From: Palaemon carinicauda
Lineage: Eukaryota; Arthropoda; Malacostraca; Decapoda; Palaemonidae
Direction of reading: 5' to 3'
NCBI RefSeq assembly: GCF_036898095.1
Contig: NC_090739.1
Span: 57,908,074 to 57,972,073 of the forward strand
Length of the DNA stretch: 64,000 nt
This document shows, in pieces, positions 1-14,635 of this stretch. Both the position numbers and the translations under genes were made by a program. The notes below the pieces were generated by a model. That model saw nothing but the letters and a program-made list of their open reading frames with translations, searched no databases and was not told the DNA's origin. Numbering within the stretch: position 1 is the first letter of the stretch; every line of letters begins with the position of its first letter.

Positions 1-335
1 ATCTTCACCATCGTAGCTAATTGGTAGGTTTGAGACTTGGCATTCGATTGATGATAAATTTTGCACATTTAAACGTGTTTTTCATATTTCAAATAAGCCA
101 TATATATCAATACATTAAAGTCTGGATTCTCTTAACGACCTCAGGATCAGAGCCCAAGGCAAAATCACTCAAAGGCTATAGTATCTGACCGGCCACGTTT
201 CGAACCCTGGTCCAGGATACTTGTATGACATTGACCATACCACATAGCCACGAAGAAAGATAAATGTCATTGACAATTCTTCTGTACATATACCTGTCGA
301 ATTCAGGGTTTTTGTACTTAGAATTGAAATCACCC
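1..335 (-). repeat. tRNA-derived SINE, copy 1
   Basis: Read on the minus strand this copy has an internal RNA polymerase III promoter. The A box is the complement of 240-250 (TGGCTATGTGG) and the B box is the complement of 196-206 (GGTTCGAAACG), about 34 bases apart, which is typical spacing for a tRNA-like head. The body (about 1-180) matches the second copy at 336-632 almost base for base. The copy is probably cut by the window edge. A tRNA-derived SINE fits better than a real tRNA gene, because no cloverleaf with anticodon arm is evident and the unit is repeated. Confidence 0.72.
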
Positions 336-632
336 ATCTTCACCTTCGTAGCTTATTGGTAGATTTGTGGGTTGGCATTCGATTAATGATAAATTTTGCA
401 CATCTAAACGTGTTTTTCATATTTCAAATAAGCCATATATATTAATATATTAAAGTCTGGATTCTCTTAACGACCTCGGGATCAGAGCACCCGGCGAAAT
501 CACTCAAAGACTTTAGTATCTGACAGACCGGGTTTCAAACCCTGGTCCAGGATACTTGTATGACATTAACTATACCACTTAGCCACGAAGAAAGATATAA
601 GTCAATGACAATTCTTCCATACATATACCTGT
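336..632 (-). repeat. tRNA-derived SINE, copy 2 (tandem)
   Basis: This is a direct repeat of 1-335 in the same orientation. On the minus strand the A box (complement of 575-585, TGGCTAAGTGG) fits the pol III consensus perfectly. The B box (complement of 531-541, GGTTTGAAACC) carries one change from GGTTCGA. It abuts a different repeat at 633. The head-to-tail arrangement suggests tandem duplication or two insertions at the same place. Confidence 0.72.
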
Positions 633-881
633 CCTCCACTGTCTTGGGTTAGAGTTCTCTTGCTTGAGGGTACACCCGGACACACTATTCTACCTAATTT
701 CTCTTCTTCCTGTTTTGTTGAAGTTGTTTATAGTATATATAGGAAGTATTTATTTTAGTGTAGTTGTTGTTTTTAAAATAATTAATTTTTCCTTGTTTCC
801 TTTCCCTACTAAGCTATTTTCCCAGTTGGGGCCCCTTGGCTTATAGCATCTTGCTTTTCCAACTAGGGTTGTAACTTAGAA

Positions 882-933
<52 letters not shown>

Positions 934-935
934 GT
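633..935 (+). repeat. (AAT)n-tailed interspersed repeat, 3' part
   Basis: The sequence from 'actgtcttgggttagagttctc' (about 637) through 'ccaactagggttgtaa' (about 873) matches 16557-16805 with scattered differences, and both copies end in an (AAT)n tract (here about 880-935). A sequence-conserved 3' end followed by a short simple-repeat tail is typical of a target-primed non-LTR element or SINE. I recognise the motif around 'gggcttatagcatc' as a very common decapod repeat. The autonomous partner is unknown. The open frame at 664-846 begins at a TTG within this repeat and is not a gene. Confidence 0.65.
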
Positions 936-1198
936 ATTTGTAAACAAATTTCACAAAAAGCTATGAAGTAAGGGTTTTAGTTAGAAAAACGAAGAAAAAA
1001 ATGTGATTCTAATGGTACCAAATATGTCTTTATGCTAATTACTTCCGGGTTCAACCCTAATTTGCTTACACTATTAGTCTGATCGCTTACTGCAAACTAA
1101 CTTGATATGGGTGGCTCTGACTAGTAGAGCTTTGATGATCATGGCGATGTTCAACTCTTTCACCAAGTTAAGGTATCCCCCCTTAGAAAGGGATATTT
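936..1198. other. unannotated single-copy-looking DNA
   Basis: AT-rich stretch between an (AAT)n tail and a (TATG)n tract. I see no ORF, RNA gene or repeat match inside the window. Confidence 0.5.
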
Positions 1199-1493
<295 letters not shown>

Positions 1494-1511
1494 ACAAGCT
1501 CTTGTCTATGT

Positions 1512-1602
1512 GAGATTTCGCCTGGGGCTCTGATCCCGAGGTCGTTAAGAGAATCCAGACATTAATGTATCAAAAATATACAGTATTTGGCTTATTTGAA
1601 TA

Positions 1603-1605
<3 letters not shown>
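1512..1605 (+). repeat. SINE fragment, copy 3 (inverted)
   Basis: This + strand segment (gatttcgcctggggctctga onward to 'ggcttatttgaatatata') matches the minus strand of the SINE copies at 1-335 and 336-632, covering the part downstream of the B box. It lacks the A and B boxes. It is bounded on both sides by (AT)n arrays at 1491 and 1605. Confidence 0.7.
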
Positions 1606-1953
<348 letters not shown>

Positions 1954-2804
1954 AGTCTTGGTCATATGAAGCGTTATTCAGTAATTAATATTTTTAATCA
2001 CTGAAAAAGGCAACAAATTTCGGAAAAAGAAAAAAAAATTCTCGAGGTTTTATTTAAGAAAATTAGTGTAATTCACCTAATATAAGTGAAAGCTGTAACG
2101 ACTGAATTACGAGCTATTATGTTGAAACTATTTATATAAGCAGTGCAAGGAAAATATAAAGGTTAAGAATAATATGGCGCTAGTTTTCAGTAGGAAAGAA
2201 AGCTTAAATCCTCTTGAATCCTTTTACTGCGAATAGTATTTTGCAAAAAGGAATAATAAAACGCCTTTTTCATTGAAGTCACAGAGGATATTATGATAAT
2301 ATAGTTAATCATTGGGAAGTTATTGGTACCACTTGCCAAGAAATCGAACATTAACATAAACAAAACCAGCTGGTCTTTTATGCGGTCAGATTTTTCTCTG
2401 AAAAGAGATCAGAGCTGAATGAACGGGGAAGAATGTTGAAGGGTGTCATCGACGCTATTGCCTCATATCGTCATGAAGAATATATGACAAAATCTCTTTC
2501 CTACGATATATTCTTTAGATAATGGAGAATAAGTATTGGTTCTTTTCTCACTCTGACTATATTCTCTCCACTATATTCGCCTGAAAATGTTTATTTTTTC
2601 ATAGCCATGGGAAATATAGGTACGTGTTGTAAGATTTACAACACTCATCAATGAATGGTCATGCGCGCTGCTAACTAAGGAAAGCATGGCGAAAAGAAAT
2701 TTTTACTCTGAAGCTGTTGATTAATCTTGAATATCGCTCCGCGCTGTATATAATTATCAAATCATTAGCAGGATCGTTCTAGATTTATGTCCAAAGGTTT
2801 AAAT

Positions 2805-2808
<4 letters not shown>
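1954..2808. other. unannotated AT-rich DNA
   Basis: No ORF longer than about 60 codons, no promoter-like arrangement and no repeat shared with the rest of the window were found. Confidence 0.5.

Positions 2809-2881
<73 letters not shown>
2809..2881. repeat. (CT)n microsatellite
   Basis: An uninterrupted CT dinucleotide array of about 73 bases. Confidence 0.97.
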
Positions 2882-3652
<771 letters not shown>

Positions 3653-3654
3653 GG

Positions 3655-3725
3655 TAGGTCTTTAGAACAATGTCCTGTCCTTTACTTCTGCCGCTCATAA
3701 CGACCTTTAAACATGGGTGTAAACC
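3655..3725 (+). repeat. 3' fragment of a second SINE family
   Basis: The segment 'acaatgtcctgtcctttact' through 'cgacctttaaac' resembles the 3' end of the SINE at 8571-8850 ('gcattgtcctgcttgctagg' to 'gagcgacctttaaacc') with a short deletion. It starts directly at the end of an (AT)n array. Confidence 0.55.
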
Positions 3726-3739
3726 TATATTTAAGTTGG

Positions 3740-3997
3740 TGCACCAACCGTGCGTCATAGTAACGACATTTCATTTTGTGTATATATTATGCTTGTATCT
3801 TCGCTCTCTCCTCGCACTAACAAGAACCTGAAATAACATGTCTGTTTTTCTCACCGTTAACTGTTAACCGGTGCAGTGTCGGTTGAACAGGAAATTTCCT
3901 GTTATTTCTTTTATGCATATAAAAGCGAGTGTTCTGTAATAAAGTTACTCAGTTGCTTTCATCCTGCCTTTGAGTTACAACCTTCTCTTGGCCCGTC
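3740..3997 (+). repeat. 5' LTR of deleted gypsy element
   Basis: Matches 4860-5129 over its whole length, apart from a gap of roughly 12 bases near the start. It begins TGCACCAACC and ends ...GGCCCGTCA, followed by a possible primer-binding stretch (ttagtgaccccggagtgact, about 4001-4020). Confidence 0.85.
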
Positions 3998-3999
3998 AC

Positions 4000-4509
4000 A
4001 TTAGTGACCCCGGAGTGACTCGCTCCTCCCGCCTTCCCCCAACCCCCACCTCTCACCGTCACATAGGTGACCCCAGAGTGACTCGCCCCCCTCACCGTTA
4101 TCATGACGCCCTCAAAACATATCTTCTGCAGCAGTACTCGCCGTCACCAGCCACCCAAATAGCAAGGCTTTTTCAGCTCTCTCAACAACCATTGGGGGAC
4201 CAAAGGGCTTCGCTCACCCTCAGGGAAATGACCAGTATCACTTGCCTGCAACCTGCCGCAGACGGCTCTCCTCGTGAGGTGAACCTACTTCGTGCCCTTT
4301 GGGTAAGCCGTTTACCCGAACCTGTACGCGCTGCCATACCCGATGTCGATAGTTTAGCCACAAAGGACTTGATGACCAAAGCCGACGCCCTTATGGACAG
4401 CCACTTCATGACCTTCAAAACCTCCATCAACGCCCCCACTCCTGATGAAGACACCTACTCAACTTCAACCGAAGCTGACGTGAATACCGTAGGACACATA
4501 CGCCTATAA
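4000..4509 (+). pseudogene. gag remnant of gypsy element
   Basis: An open frame of about 170 codons runs from the end of the 5' LTR to TAA at 4507-4509. Residues around 45-155 (Lys-Thr-Tyr-Leu-Leu-Gln-Gln-Tyr, then Leu-Gly-Asp-Gln-Arg, then Leu-Trp-Val-Ser-Arg-Leu-Pro) have the pattern of arthropod gypsy/Mag-like gag capsids. There is no zinc knuckle or protease downstream; instead the frame runs into a 26-bp minisatellite. No clear ATG is present; the earliest start in frame is a TTG inside the LTR, so the true start is unknown. Confidence 0.65.
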
Positions 4510-4680
4510 ATGCCGTAGGACACACATGCCTATGAATGCCGTAGGACACACACGCCTATGAATGCAGTAGGACACACACACCTATGAATGCCGTAGGCCT
4601 ATGAATACCGTAGGACACACAAGCCTATGAATGCCGTAGGACACACACGCCTATGAATGCCGTAGGACACACACGCCTAC
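4485..4680 (+). repeat. 26-bp minisatellite at gag 3' end
   Basis: About seven to eight tandem units of the form tgaatgccgtaggacacaca + cgccta, with one shortened unit near 4590-4605. The unit length is not a multiple of three, so the array cannot keep one reading frame. Confidence 0.92.
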
Positions 4681-4859
4681 CCCGTGACGAGCCGGAGCGG
4701 CAACAAAGCCACCCATCATCCACCACTCTCTCGCGCCCCAACCAACGACTTCTACAACCACTCACTGCCGCTAATCGGCCGCAGTTTTTGCTACTACAAC
4801 TCCAGATTCAGGGCGCCCTATTTAACATGTACACTATGTCATTTTTAGGGGGGGAACCA

Positions 4860-5129
4860 TGTACCAACCATGTGTCACACGATCGTACATAGTAACGACA
4901 TTTCATTTTGTGTATATATTATGCTTGTATCTTCGCTCTCCCCTCGCACTGACAAGAACCTGAAATAACATGTCCGTTTTTCTCACTGTTAACTGTTAAC
5001 CGGTGTGCTATCGGTTGAACAGGAAATTTCCTGTTATGTCTTTTATGCATATAAAAGTGAGTGTTCTGTAATAAAGTTACTCAGTTGCTTTCATCTTGCC
5101 TTTGAGTCACAACCTTCTCTCGGCCCGTC
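4860..5129 (+). repeat. 3' LTR of deleted gypsy element
   Basis: Direct repeat of 3740-3997, with TATA-like and AATAAA signals conserved at the same relative places (tataaaag near 5050 and aataaa near 5070). Confidence 0.85.
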
Positions 5130-6188
5130 GGGATAATCATAACGTAGATATATTGATAGTTGCATGCACAAACTTACTTATGCATTGACTTGTATGGAAT
5201 CACGTACAAACTTATGCACGAGTCAACAAATATCGTACTTACTGAAAAAGGTCATTACACTAATTACTTTTTCTATCTCTCATATGTTTTGAAGCCTAAC
5301 TAACAAAACAAGAACGTTTATTCTTTATAGATGTTTCCTATAAACTGAATCTTATTCTTTAAATATAAGACAGGATTCTCTTCTATAAGTACCTGAAACC
5401 GAGACACTTTAACATCCATTAAGTTTGCTTTAAACAAATAGGTTTTTTTTAAGATGTAAATAGCTATATGGAAGAGAAGCATATTATGACAGTGAATAGA
5501 AATCACAACTCTTAAATCATCAACTATTGTTTAAGGCTTTTGTGAAAGGAGCATTCGTCAGAACAGTTTATCAGATTCTGAGAGTTTCTCTGTTTTCAAG
5601 ATTTTAACGTTTTTAAGAAGCAGAGGTTTTATAGATAAGATCTAAATCTCTGTTTATCACAAATATTTATCTCTTAATTTATTTTCTTTATTCATTATAT
5701 TTAATATACTGTAAATTCTACATTTCCCTCCCGAATTTATTCGGGCCAGCTCTGTAAGAGTCAAGTATGACTCACTCAGCTGATTAATCTCCTCATCACT
5801 AATAATAATAATAATAATAATAATAATGAATGCTGTGAGCGTGATCGCCAGTGTTTGTAGATGCTTGTTCATGGTATTATATAAATGTTTTATAGTAGTT
5901 GTTAGTGATCTAGCCTTATAAGAGAGTGAATCATAAGGAATGTGACCCCTTGCTCTTGACTGTATTTTAACTATACCATTCCTTGCATTGCAATTTAGAT
6001 AAATAAACAAATAAGTGAATAAACAAAATATTAAAAAAAAACATTAATTCTTATATTCTACCACAATGGTAGTGATTACTGGTCTTAGAAGAGATCTGGA
6101 ATGTATAGATGCTACATGTTCAGACTACTGACCAAGCAAAAATCCCACACAGGAGAATTGCAATAGGTACCAACAAACTTCGTGGGTT

Positions 6189-6190
<2 letters not shown>
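5130..6190. other. unannotated AT-rich DNA with a short (TAA)n
   Basis: No coding signal. A (TAA)n run of about 27 bases lies at 5800-5827. The open frame at 5657-6010 on the minus strand is interrupted by the low-complexity poly-Ile encoded by this run and is not supported. Confidence 0.5.

Positions 6191-6255
<65 letters not shown>
6190..6255. repeat. (AT)n microsatellite
   Basis: About 65 bases of pure (AT)n, followed at 6300-6332 by a C-rich run with periodic A (CCCCA-like). Confidence 0.97.
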
Positions 6256-6258
<3 letters not shown>

Positions 6259-7209
6259 CCTTAAAGTGAAATACACCTTGTGGCGGGATGTTGTAATAAC
6301 AACCCCCCCCCCACCCCCCACCCCACCCCACCCTTGATCACACTAACTGACAAATGTCTCCTCTGCACAAACTTTCCCCTTACGTTATCATAAGCTGGAC
6401 TCTTAGACTGAAGGGAAACAAAAACAAAACATAACCTTAAAACTATATTTCTTAAAACTTAAAGATAAATCCTAAACCATCCACAATCAAAATTAACACT
6501 TAAAACTAATCAAAACTTAACACTAAATATATAATAACCAAAACACCATTCATATAAACCCAAAAAAAACCTAACAAACTTAAAATTACACCGCACACCA
6601 ACACCAAAATTTGTATGTTTATGTTGACACCAACACAGTCATCCACACACAGCCAACTGTCTTCTGCAGCACACTATCACAGTTCTGTGTGGTCAAAAGT
6701 CCACTGGGTGGCAAATTGCCACAACTACTTCTCTGATTGGGGTCGTGGGTATTATTATTATCATCATCATCATCATCATCATCATCAACAGCAATTAGAA
6801 TTTCATTCGGTCCGGGTCACCAACAATAATATAATTCAGAGTAGCCGTATCAACTTTCTTATCATTAGCAAGGTCGTCAACAGTTAAGCAATCGAAAAGC
6901 TTAGTCTAAATACAATCCTCTATTACAGGCCTGGTCAGCAACAATAAATCCACTTTAAAAAAATTTTAGTCTCTCCAAAGGAGGAATCACGGCTCTTGAA
7001 ATAAACAAAACACTTCCAACGCTGGTCGAAATCAATTAAATATTTAAATCCAGCAACCACACACACACACACAACTGCCTCAAGTTGCAGTCAATCAAAA
7101 AAAGCATTCGCCTCGAAACATTTACCATTGTCCTAACCTAGCTAAAAGTAAACAAACAACCTCATTTATACCAACAGTCTTTCTCTCAACAAACAATTGA
7201 TACACTAAC
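6256..7209. other. unannotated DNA with short (ATC)n and (CA)n runs
   Basis: A-rich stretch. (ATT/ATC)n at about 6750-6787 produces a poly-His open frame that I reject as a gene. Short (CA)n at about 7059-7073. Confidence 0.5.
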
Positions 7210-7485
<276 letters not shown>

Positions 7486-7539
7486 GATTTGGCAAAACAA
7501 ACAAAAATAGAAATAAATAAAAATTGATCCTTCACAACC

Positions 7540-10230
7540 TCTTTGATGGGGACTTCTTCTAGAGAGGCTTATCAAAGTTCTTCAAAGAATTCGTGGGGTG
7601 GGTTTGGCTGTTAAGGCCAAACTGCTCGCAAATTTATCTTACGGTAACACTGGCATTAATGAAACACTTCTGAACTGGGTCATACCATTGGCAAATGGAT
7701 GAATCTTGAGATTCTATGCCTGCACCCCAAACACTGGATACTGACAAAACAACTCAAGACAACATTTACAGTACCCCTTATACAATGCTACAACAGATCA
7801 ACAAAACTGACAAAGTGGTGCTGCTGGGAGATTTCAATGTTTATGTTAGGGAAATTGAGGCTGTATTGGGAGGTTTCATAGGTCATCATGACACGGGCAA
7901 TATGAACACTAATGGACTCAGAATACTCTCCCTATGTGCTGAACATGATCTTTTTATCACAAGTATACTATTCCACATCAAGGACAACCTAAAAAAAAAC
8001 TCATATGAATAGATGCATCCAAGATCCAAGCATAGACAGAGCCATAATAATGGTGTAAGCATAGCTGGAGTCATACAAGGTAGGTGTGCTGGACAATTCA
8101 TTGGCTTGTGATATCCAACTCCAAATTCTAAATTTGACCTAAAACCCACAAACAAGGAGAGAACCACTAAGAAATTATACTGCGTTGTACAGAATAAGTG
8201 GCCGACAAATGAGCTCAAATTGCTGAGGGCCTCTCTTGCTTAACCAACATTCCTGAGGACAAAGGGCTGCAAAGTGATACGAGATGCTGTTGAAGCTACT
8301 AATTGCTTGAAGAAACTAAAAGCAAATGGAACATATCTTGCAAACCCCTACTAACCTGAACCAGCTAAGAGCTGGAGGGACCTAGGGTCACAGGTACGTC
8401 AAATACATGTGCTCTAAATACGTAAGCTACAGAGCTGCTGGCGGATAGAAAGAGCTACAGCATTATTCAAGCCTTTCCTTACCAAAAAAATCATGAAATG
8501 TCTTTATAATTTTGGGCCTAAGAAAAGACCAATCACTTAAGTCAGCATAACCATCTCTAAAGGATAAAATGATTGGTAACGTCTCTGCCTGGTGTTTGCC
8601 AGACGGGGGTTCGATTCCCGCTTAGATTCGTTAGTACCTTTAGTGTCTGCAAGCTTACCATCCTTGTGAGCTAAGGTTGGGGTGTTTGGGGGAGCCTATA
8701 GGTCTGTCTGTTGAGCCATCAGCAGCTATTGCCTGGCCCTCCCTGGTCCTTAATATATGGTCAGTCTCTATGGCATTGTCCTGCTTGCTAGGGCAATGCC
8801 ACTGTCCCTTGCCTCTGACATTCATGAGCGACCTTTAAACCTTTAAACCACTAGGCAGAACTTTTCCATGACACACTAATCCATCGTAGTGCCATTTACA
8901 AGTCAGTTACTGATGCTCTGCCTAAATTACCACTCATCAGGGCCTCGATAAGGTTTGCTTCCATAATTTTAGAAAGTTATGAGCACAATAAAAACATTAA
9001 AATGGCAAAATCTGTGTTCCTGAGGGAATTTTTCTTAAAGCAGCTGCACAAGATCAGCTTTGCACACTAGAATGTAGAGCAAATACAAAAATTCTAGATG
9101 TAGACTCCATAATAATTACTATCTCTAAGAACAAAGGAGAGAGAAGCAACCTCAACAACAGCTGAGGAATTTTACTTCTGTCTATAAGTGGTAAACTGCT
9201 ACTTAGAGTTATGCTATAGTTATACTCTCGTACTTAAATAAAATATACATCTGAATCTGTGCTACCAGAGACTTAGTGCCTGTTTAAGAAGGAAAGATTT
9301 TTGCTCTAAGGCAATTACGTTGAAGCAAAATTCAGTATTGGCAGCTGACCCATATCCTTTTTAATCTGCTTATCTTCTCAATAATGACTTTATTAGAGCA
9401 AAAACTCATAGAGGAAGACAGCATCCTAATCAAATACTGAATGGATGGTAGCCTGTTCAATATCATATGGTTACATCTTGATACAAAAATATCAAAGGAC
9501 AATCAGTCAACCTGAAATATGCTGATCACGATGCTGTTTTAGCTCACACCCTGGTGTCATTATATAAGGCAATTGGTTTATAGATAAATACAAGAAAAAC
9601 AGGAGTAATTTTACAACAAAAAGAGTCGAATGTGATCGTCTTCAGTATTGACAACGCACAACTGCAGCTGGTACATTTTTCAAATATATTGGTAGCATTT
9701 TTTCATCTACTACTGAGATCAACAAAGACGTACTGGATAAAACAAAACTGGTTTTTACTTTTGTCAGACCTAAGGACCAGGATTTTCAAAACAAATAAAT
9801 AAGATTTACTACTAAAATCCAAGTGTATAAAGCAGTACAGGTATGTACCTTAACGCTGGTCTATGGTGTAAAGGCCGGGTCTCTATATTTGTGCAATACT
9901 AAGCTACTAAAACTTTTGCCCCCCCTTCCTGCTTATAGAAAATTATGGGCCTTGATATAAAGATCAGATTTCACCCTCAGAGATTCTGAAACAAACGGGA
10001 TGCCTAAGCATAAAGGCCCTTCTTAACAAACACCAACCACACAGGCTTGGTTACTTAATTCGTTTGCCATATGAATGGCTTGATTAAAAAATGGTCACAG
10101 AAGACCTGGTGGCCCTCGGAAATGATAAAAAGACCAGCCTAAAGACAACATTATCTAGCAACCATATGGTCTGGAGAATTGGTCTTAACAATAGTATCAC
10201 TAGGCAGTTAAGATGTTGTTGAGTGAAGAT
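7540..10230 (+). pseudogene. decayed non-LTR retrotransposon (endonuclease-RT)
   Basis: Translated remnants run in order through an APE-type endonuclease and a reverse transcriptase, in shifting frames. The endonuclease motif Leu-Leu-Gly-Asp-Phe-Asn lies at 7821-7838, followed by Gly-Asn-Met-Asn-x-Asn-Gly-Leu-Arg and Cys-Ala-Glu-His-Asp-Leu (ORF to 8012). A Met-His-Pro-Arg-Ser-Lys-His block lies just after a stop at about 8010. RT blocks follow at about 9100-9160 (Ile-Ser-Lys-Asn-Lys-Gly-Glu-Arg-Ser) and 9260-9330. C-terminal LINE blocks follow at about 9760-10140 (Gln-Thr-Gly-Cys-Leu-Ser-Ile-Lys-Ala-Leu-Leu). Many stops and frameshifts make this an old copy. A SINE interrupts it at about 8571-8850. 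The clade is not determined. Confidence 0.8.
8571..8850 (+). repeat. tRNA-derived SINE inside a LINE remnant
   Basis: A tRNA-like head has an A-box-like tggtaacgtctc (about 8574-8585) and a perfect B box, GGTTCGATTCC, at about 8608-8618. The tail ends in a 'gagcgacctttaaaccttta' stretch. Its 3' end recurs as a fragment at 3655-3725. It splits the LINE coding remnant at 7540-10230, so it inserted later than that LINE. Confidence 0.72.
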
Positions 10231-10402
10231 GTGTTATCGCAGTTAATCTTATGGATAAACTAAAGTTAAAAGTAAAAGTACACTATGGGTGGTTGCCCTT
10301 AGAGTACCTATACAATACAAGATAGCGCCAACCTCAAAACAGGGTGCTATTTTGTATCCAGCAGCCAGCAGGGAAGCCCTTCGTACTGGCGGTCAGCCTA
10401 AT

Positions 10403-10406
<4 letters not shown>

Positions 10407-10470
<64 letters not shown>
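10407..10470. repeat. (CT)n microsatellite
   Basis: About 64 bases of pure (CT)n, a little beyond the end of the LINE remnant. Confidence 0.97.
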
Positions 10471-10473
<3 letters not shown>

Positions 10474-10578
10474 CTGATGAAAGAATGATATTCGATCAAG
10501 AAGATTATAGGGAATGACTGGGAGGCAGGGTTTTGTATTCCCAGATTATGTTAATGTAAAGCATTATACTATGCAGTA

Positions 10579-10581
<3 letters not shown>

Positions 10582-10659
<78 letters not shown>
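10582..10659. repeat. (CT)n microsatellite
   Basis: About 78 bases of pure (CT)n. Confidence 0.97.
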
Positions 10660-10661
<2 letters not shown>

Positions 10662-11560
10662 ACTGAATAAAGTAAAATAATGCAAATAGGACTATTTGAG
10701 TAAGAGAATTAATTTATCTACAAGTTAAAGCTTATAAGATGTGTTATTGTAGAACGATTAATCGAGGTTTTAATAGAACTGTAGTTACCCTTCAAGTTAA
10801 AGAACCTAAGAGAATAAATTGAGAGATGAGACAAACGCAGTAGGTGGAAAATGAATTTGCGCTCGATAGAATTGTCAAATGTTGTACACCTTTTGTTTAC
10901 TGTGTGCATAATATGTGCGTAATATGTCATGTATGGCTATTCATATATGATTTTGCGTTCATTGAACATGAATTCGTATTTTTGCTCGTGTTTTCTGCAT
11001 CTGCATACGCCATTTATTACCATTACTCTTCATGTGATTATAGCCTAGCTTCTACACTGTATATTTCATTTTCCATCCCATATGCTATTGGAAGAAAATT
11101 TAGGCATACTACAATATTATAAGGACATGGCTGTATATTTATTGTTTTTGTCAACCGTCTCAAGTATTTTGATAACATATTAGGGGTCAAATATGACTTT
11201 TTTTATCGTAGTATTGGTTTAGAATTATGATTCTTGGTTTCGCAGAAGCACTTTGAAAAGGATCAGTTCGAAAATAAACGGATTAATGAAAAACGAAAAC
11301 TAAGGTGGAATAGAATTCCAACCCTTTAATCTCATCACAGCTCTTTAAACATAGGAAGTCTCCAGTTCAACGATGCCTCCCCGATAGATCTAGAGAAAAA
11401 TATGTCAGGTTGGATCATGCATATTGCAAACTTCAACAAAGCAATAATATCTTGAGTACTAGAAAGTTTGCATTTGCTGTACATAGTAGTGGAATTGTGT
11501 AGTAATACTGGTACTGTGGTATTCACTATAAATATATGTTTTGTTATAAGATATAATAGT
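10660..11560. other. unannotated AT-rich DNA
   Basis: Short open frames at 10718-10930 (-) and 10844-11122 (+) overlap antiparallel and show no recognisable domain. No repeat shared elsewhere in the window was found. Confidence 0.45.
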
Positions 11561-13655
<2,095 letters not shown>

Positions 13656-13659
13656 CAAA

Positions 13660-14285
<626 letters not shown>

Positions 14286-14350
<65 letters not shown>
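14286..14350. repeat. (GA)n microsatellite
   Basis: About 65 bases of pure (GA)n. Confidence 0.97.
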
Positions 14351-14351
<1 letters not shown>

Positions 14352-14550
14352 GAAAAGGATCTGAAGGAAAATATTCCTAATAAAATTGAATGAGATTGAG
14401 GATTACTTGGAAACCTAAAGATTTTAGATGCTTTCACAGGTCTATTAGCATACTCACGTAAGCACAACAGCACAGTATTGTGTGAGAGAGGCACAGAGGC
14501 TCCCACTCCACTCGTAGAGGGCCAAGGCTCACCGGAAGGCTCTTCTGTTA

Positions 14551-14616
14551 TACATATGATAAATTATGTGATACTACGCGGTATTATGTAGTATCACGTC
14601 ATTTATTATATGTGTA
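14551..14616. repeat. 27-bp arm hairpin (imperfect palindrome)
   Basis: The arm tacatatgataaattatgt + gatactac (14551-14577) pairs with 14588-14616 (gtagtatcacgtcatttatt + atatgtgta) with a few mismatches and a 10-base loop. It lies directly upstream of a LINE fragment. Confidence 0.75.
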
Positions 14617-14635
14617 ATAGAAAGAAAGGGAGACT

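Larger units (their letters stand above)
3740..5129 (+). mobile_element. internally deleted Ty3/gypsy LTR retrotransposon
   Basis: Two directly repeated ~260-270 bp LTRs (3740-3997 and 4860-5129) flank only about 860 bp. Each LTR carries a TATA-like tataaaag (3918-3925 in the 5' copy) and an AATAAA (3938-3943), in the order expected of a U3-R boundary. A purine tract (about 4842-4857, tttttagggggggaacca) precedes the 3' LTR. The interior holds a gag remnant and a minisatellite. Protease, RT and integrase are absent, so the copy can only be non-autonomous. Target duplications are not evident. Confidence 0.85.

Noticed and set aside
190..250. Functional tRNA gene on the minus strand
   Set aside because: A and B boxes are present, but no anticodon arm or full cloverleaf could be drawn and the unit is repeated with a SINE-like body.
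6615..6887. Poly-His open frame
   Set aside because: The His run comes from an (ATC)n microsatellite and nothing else in the frame is recognisable.
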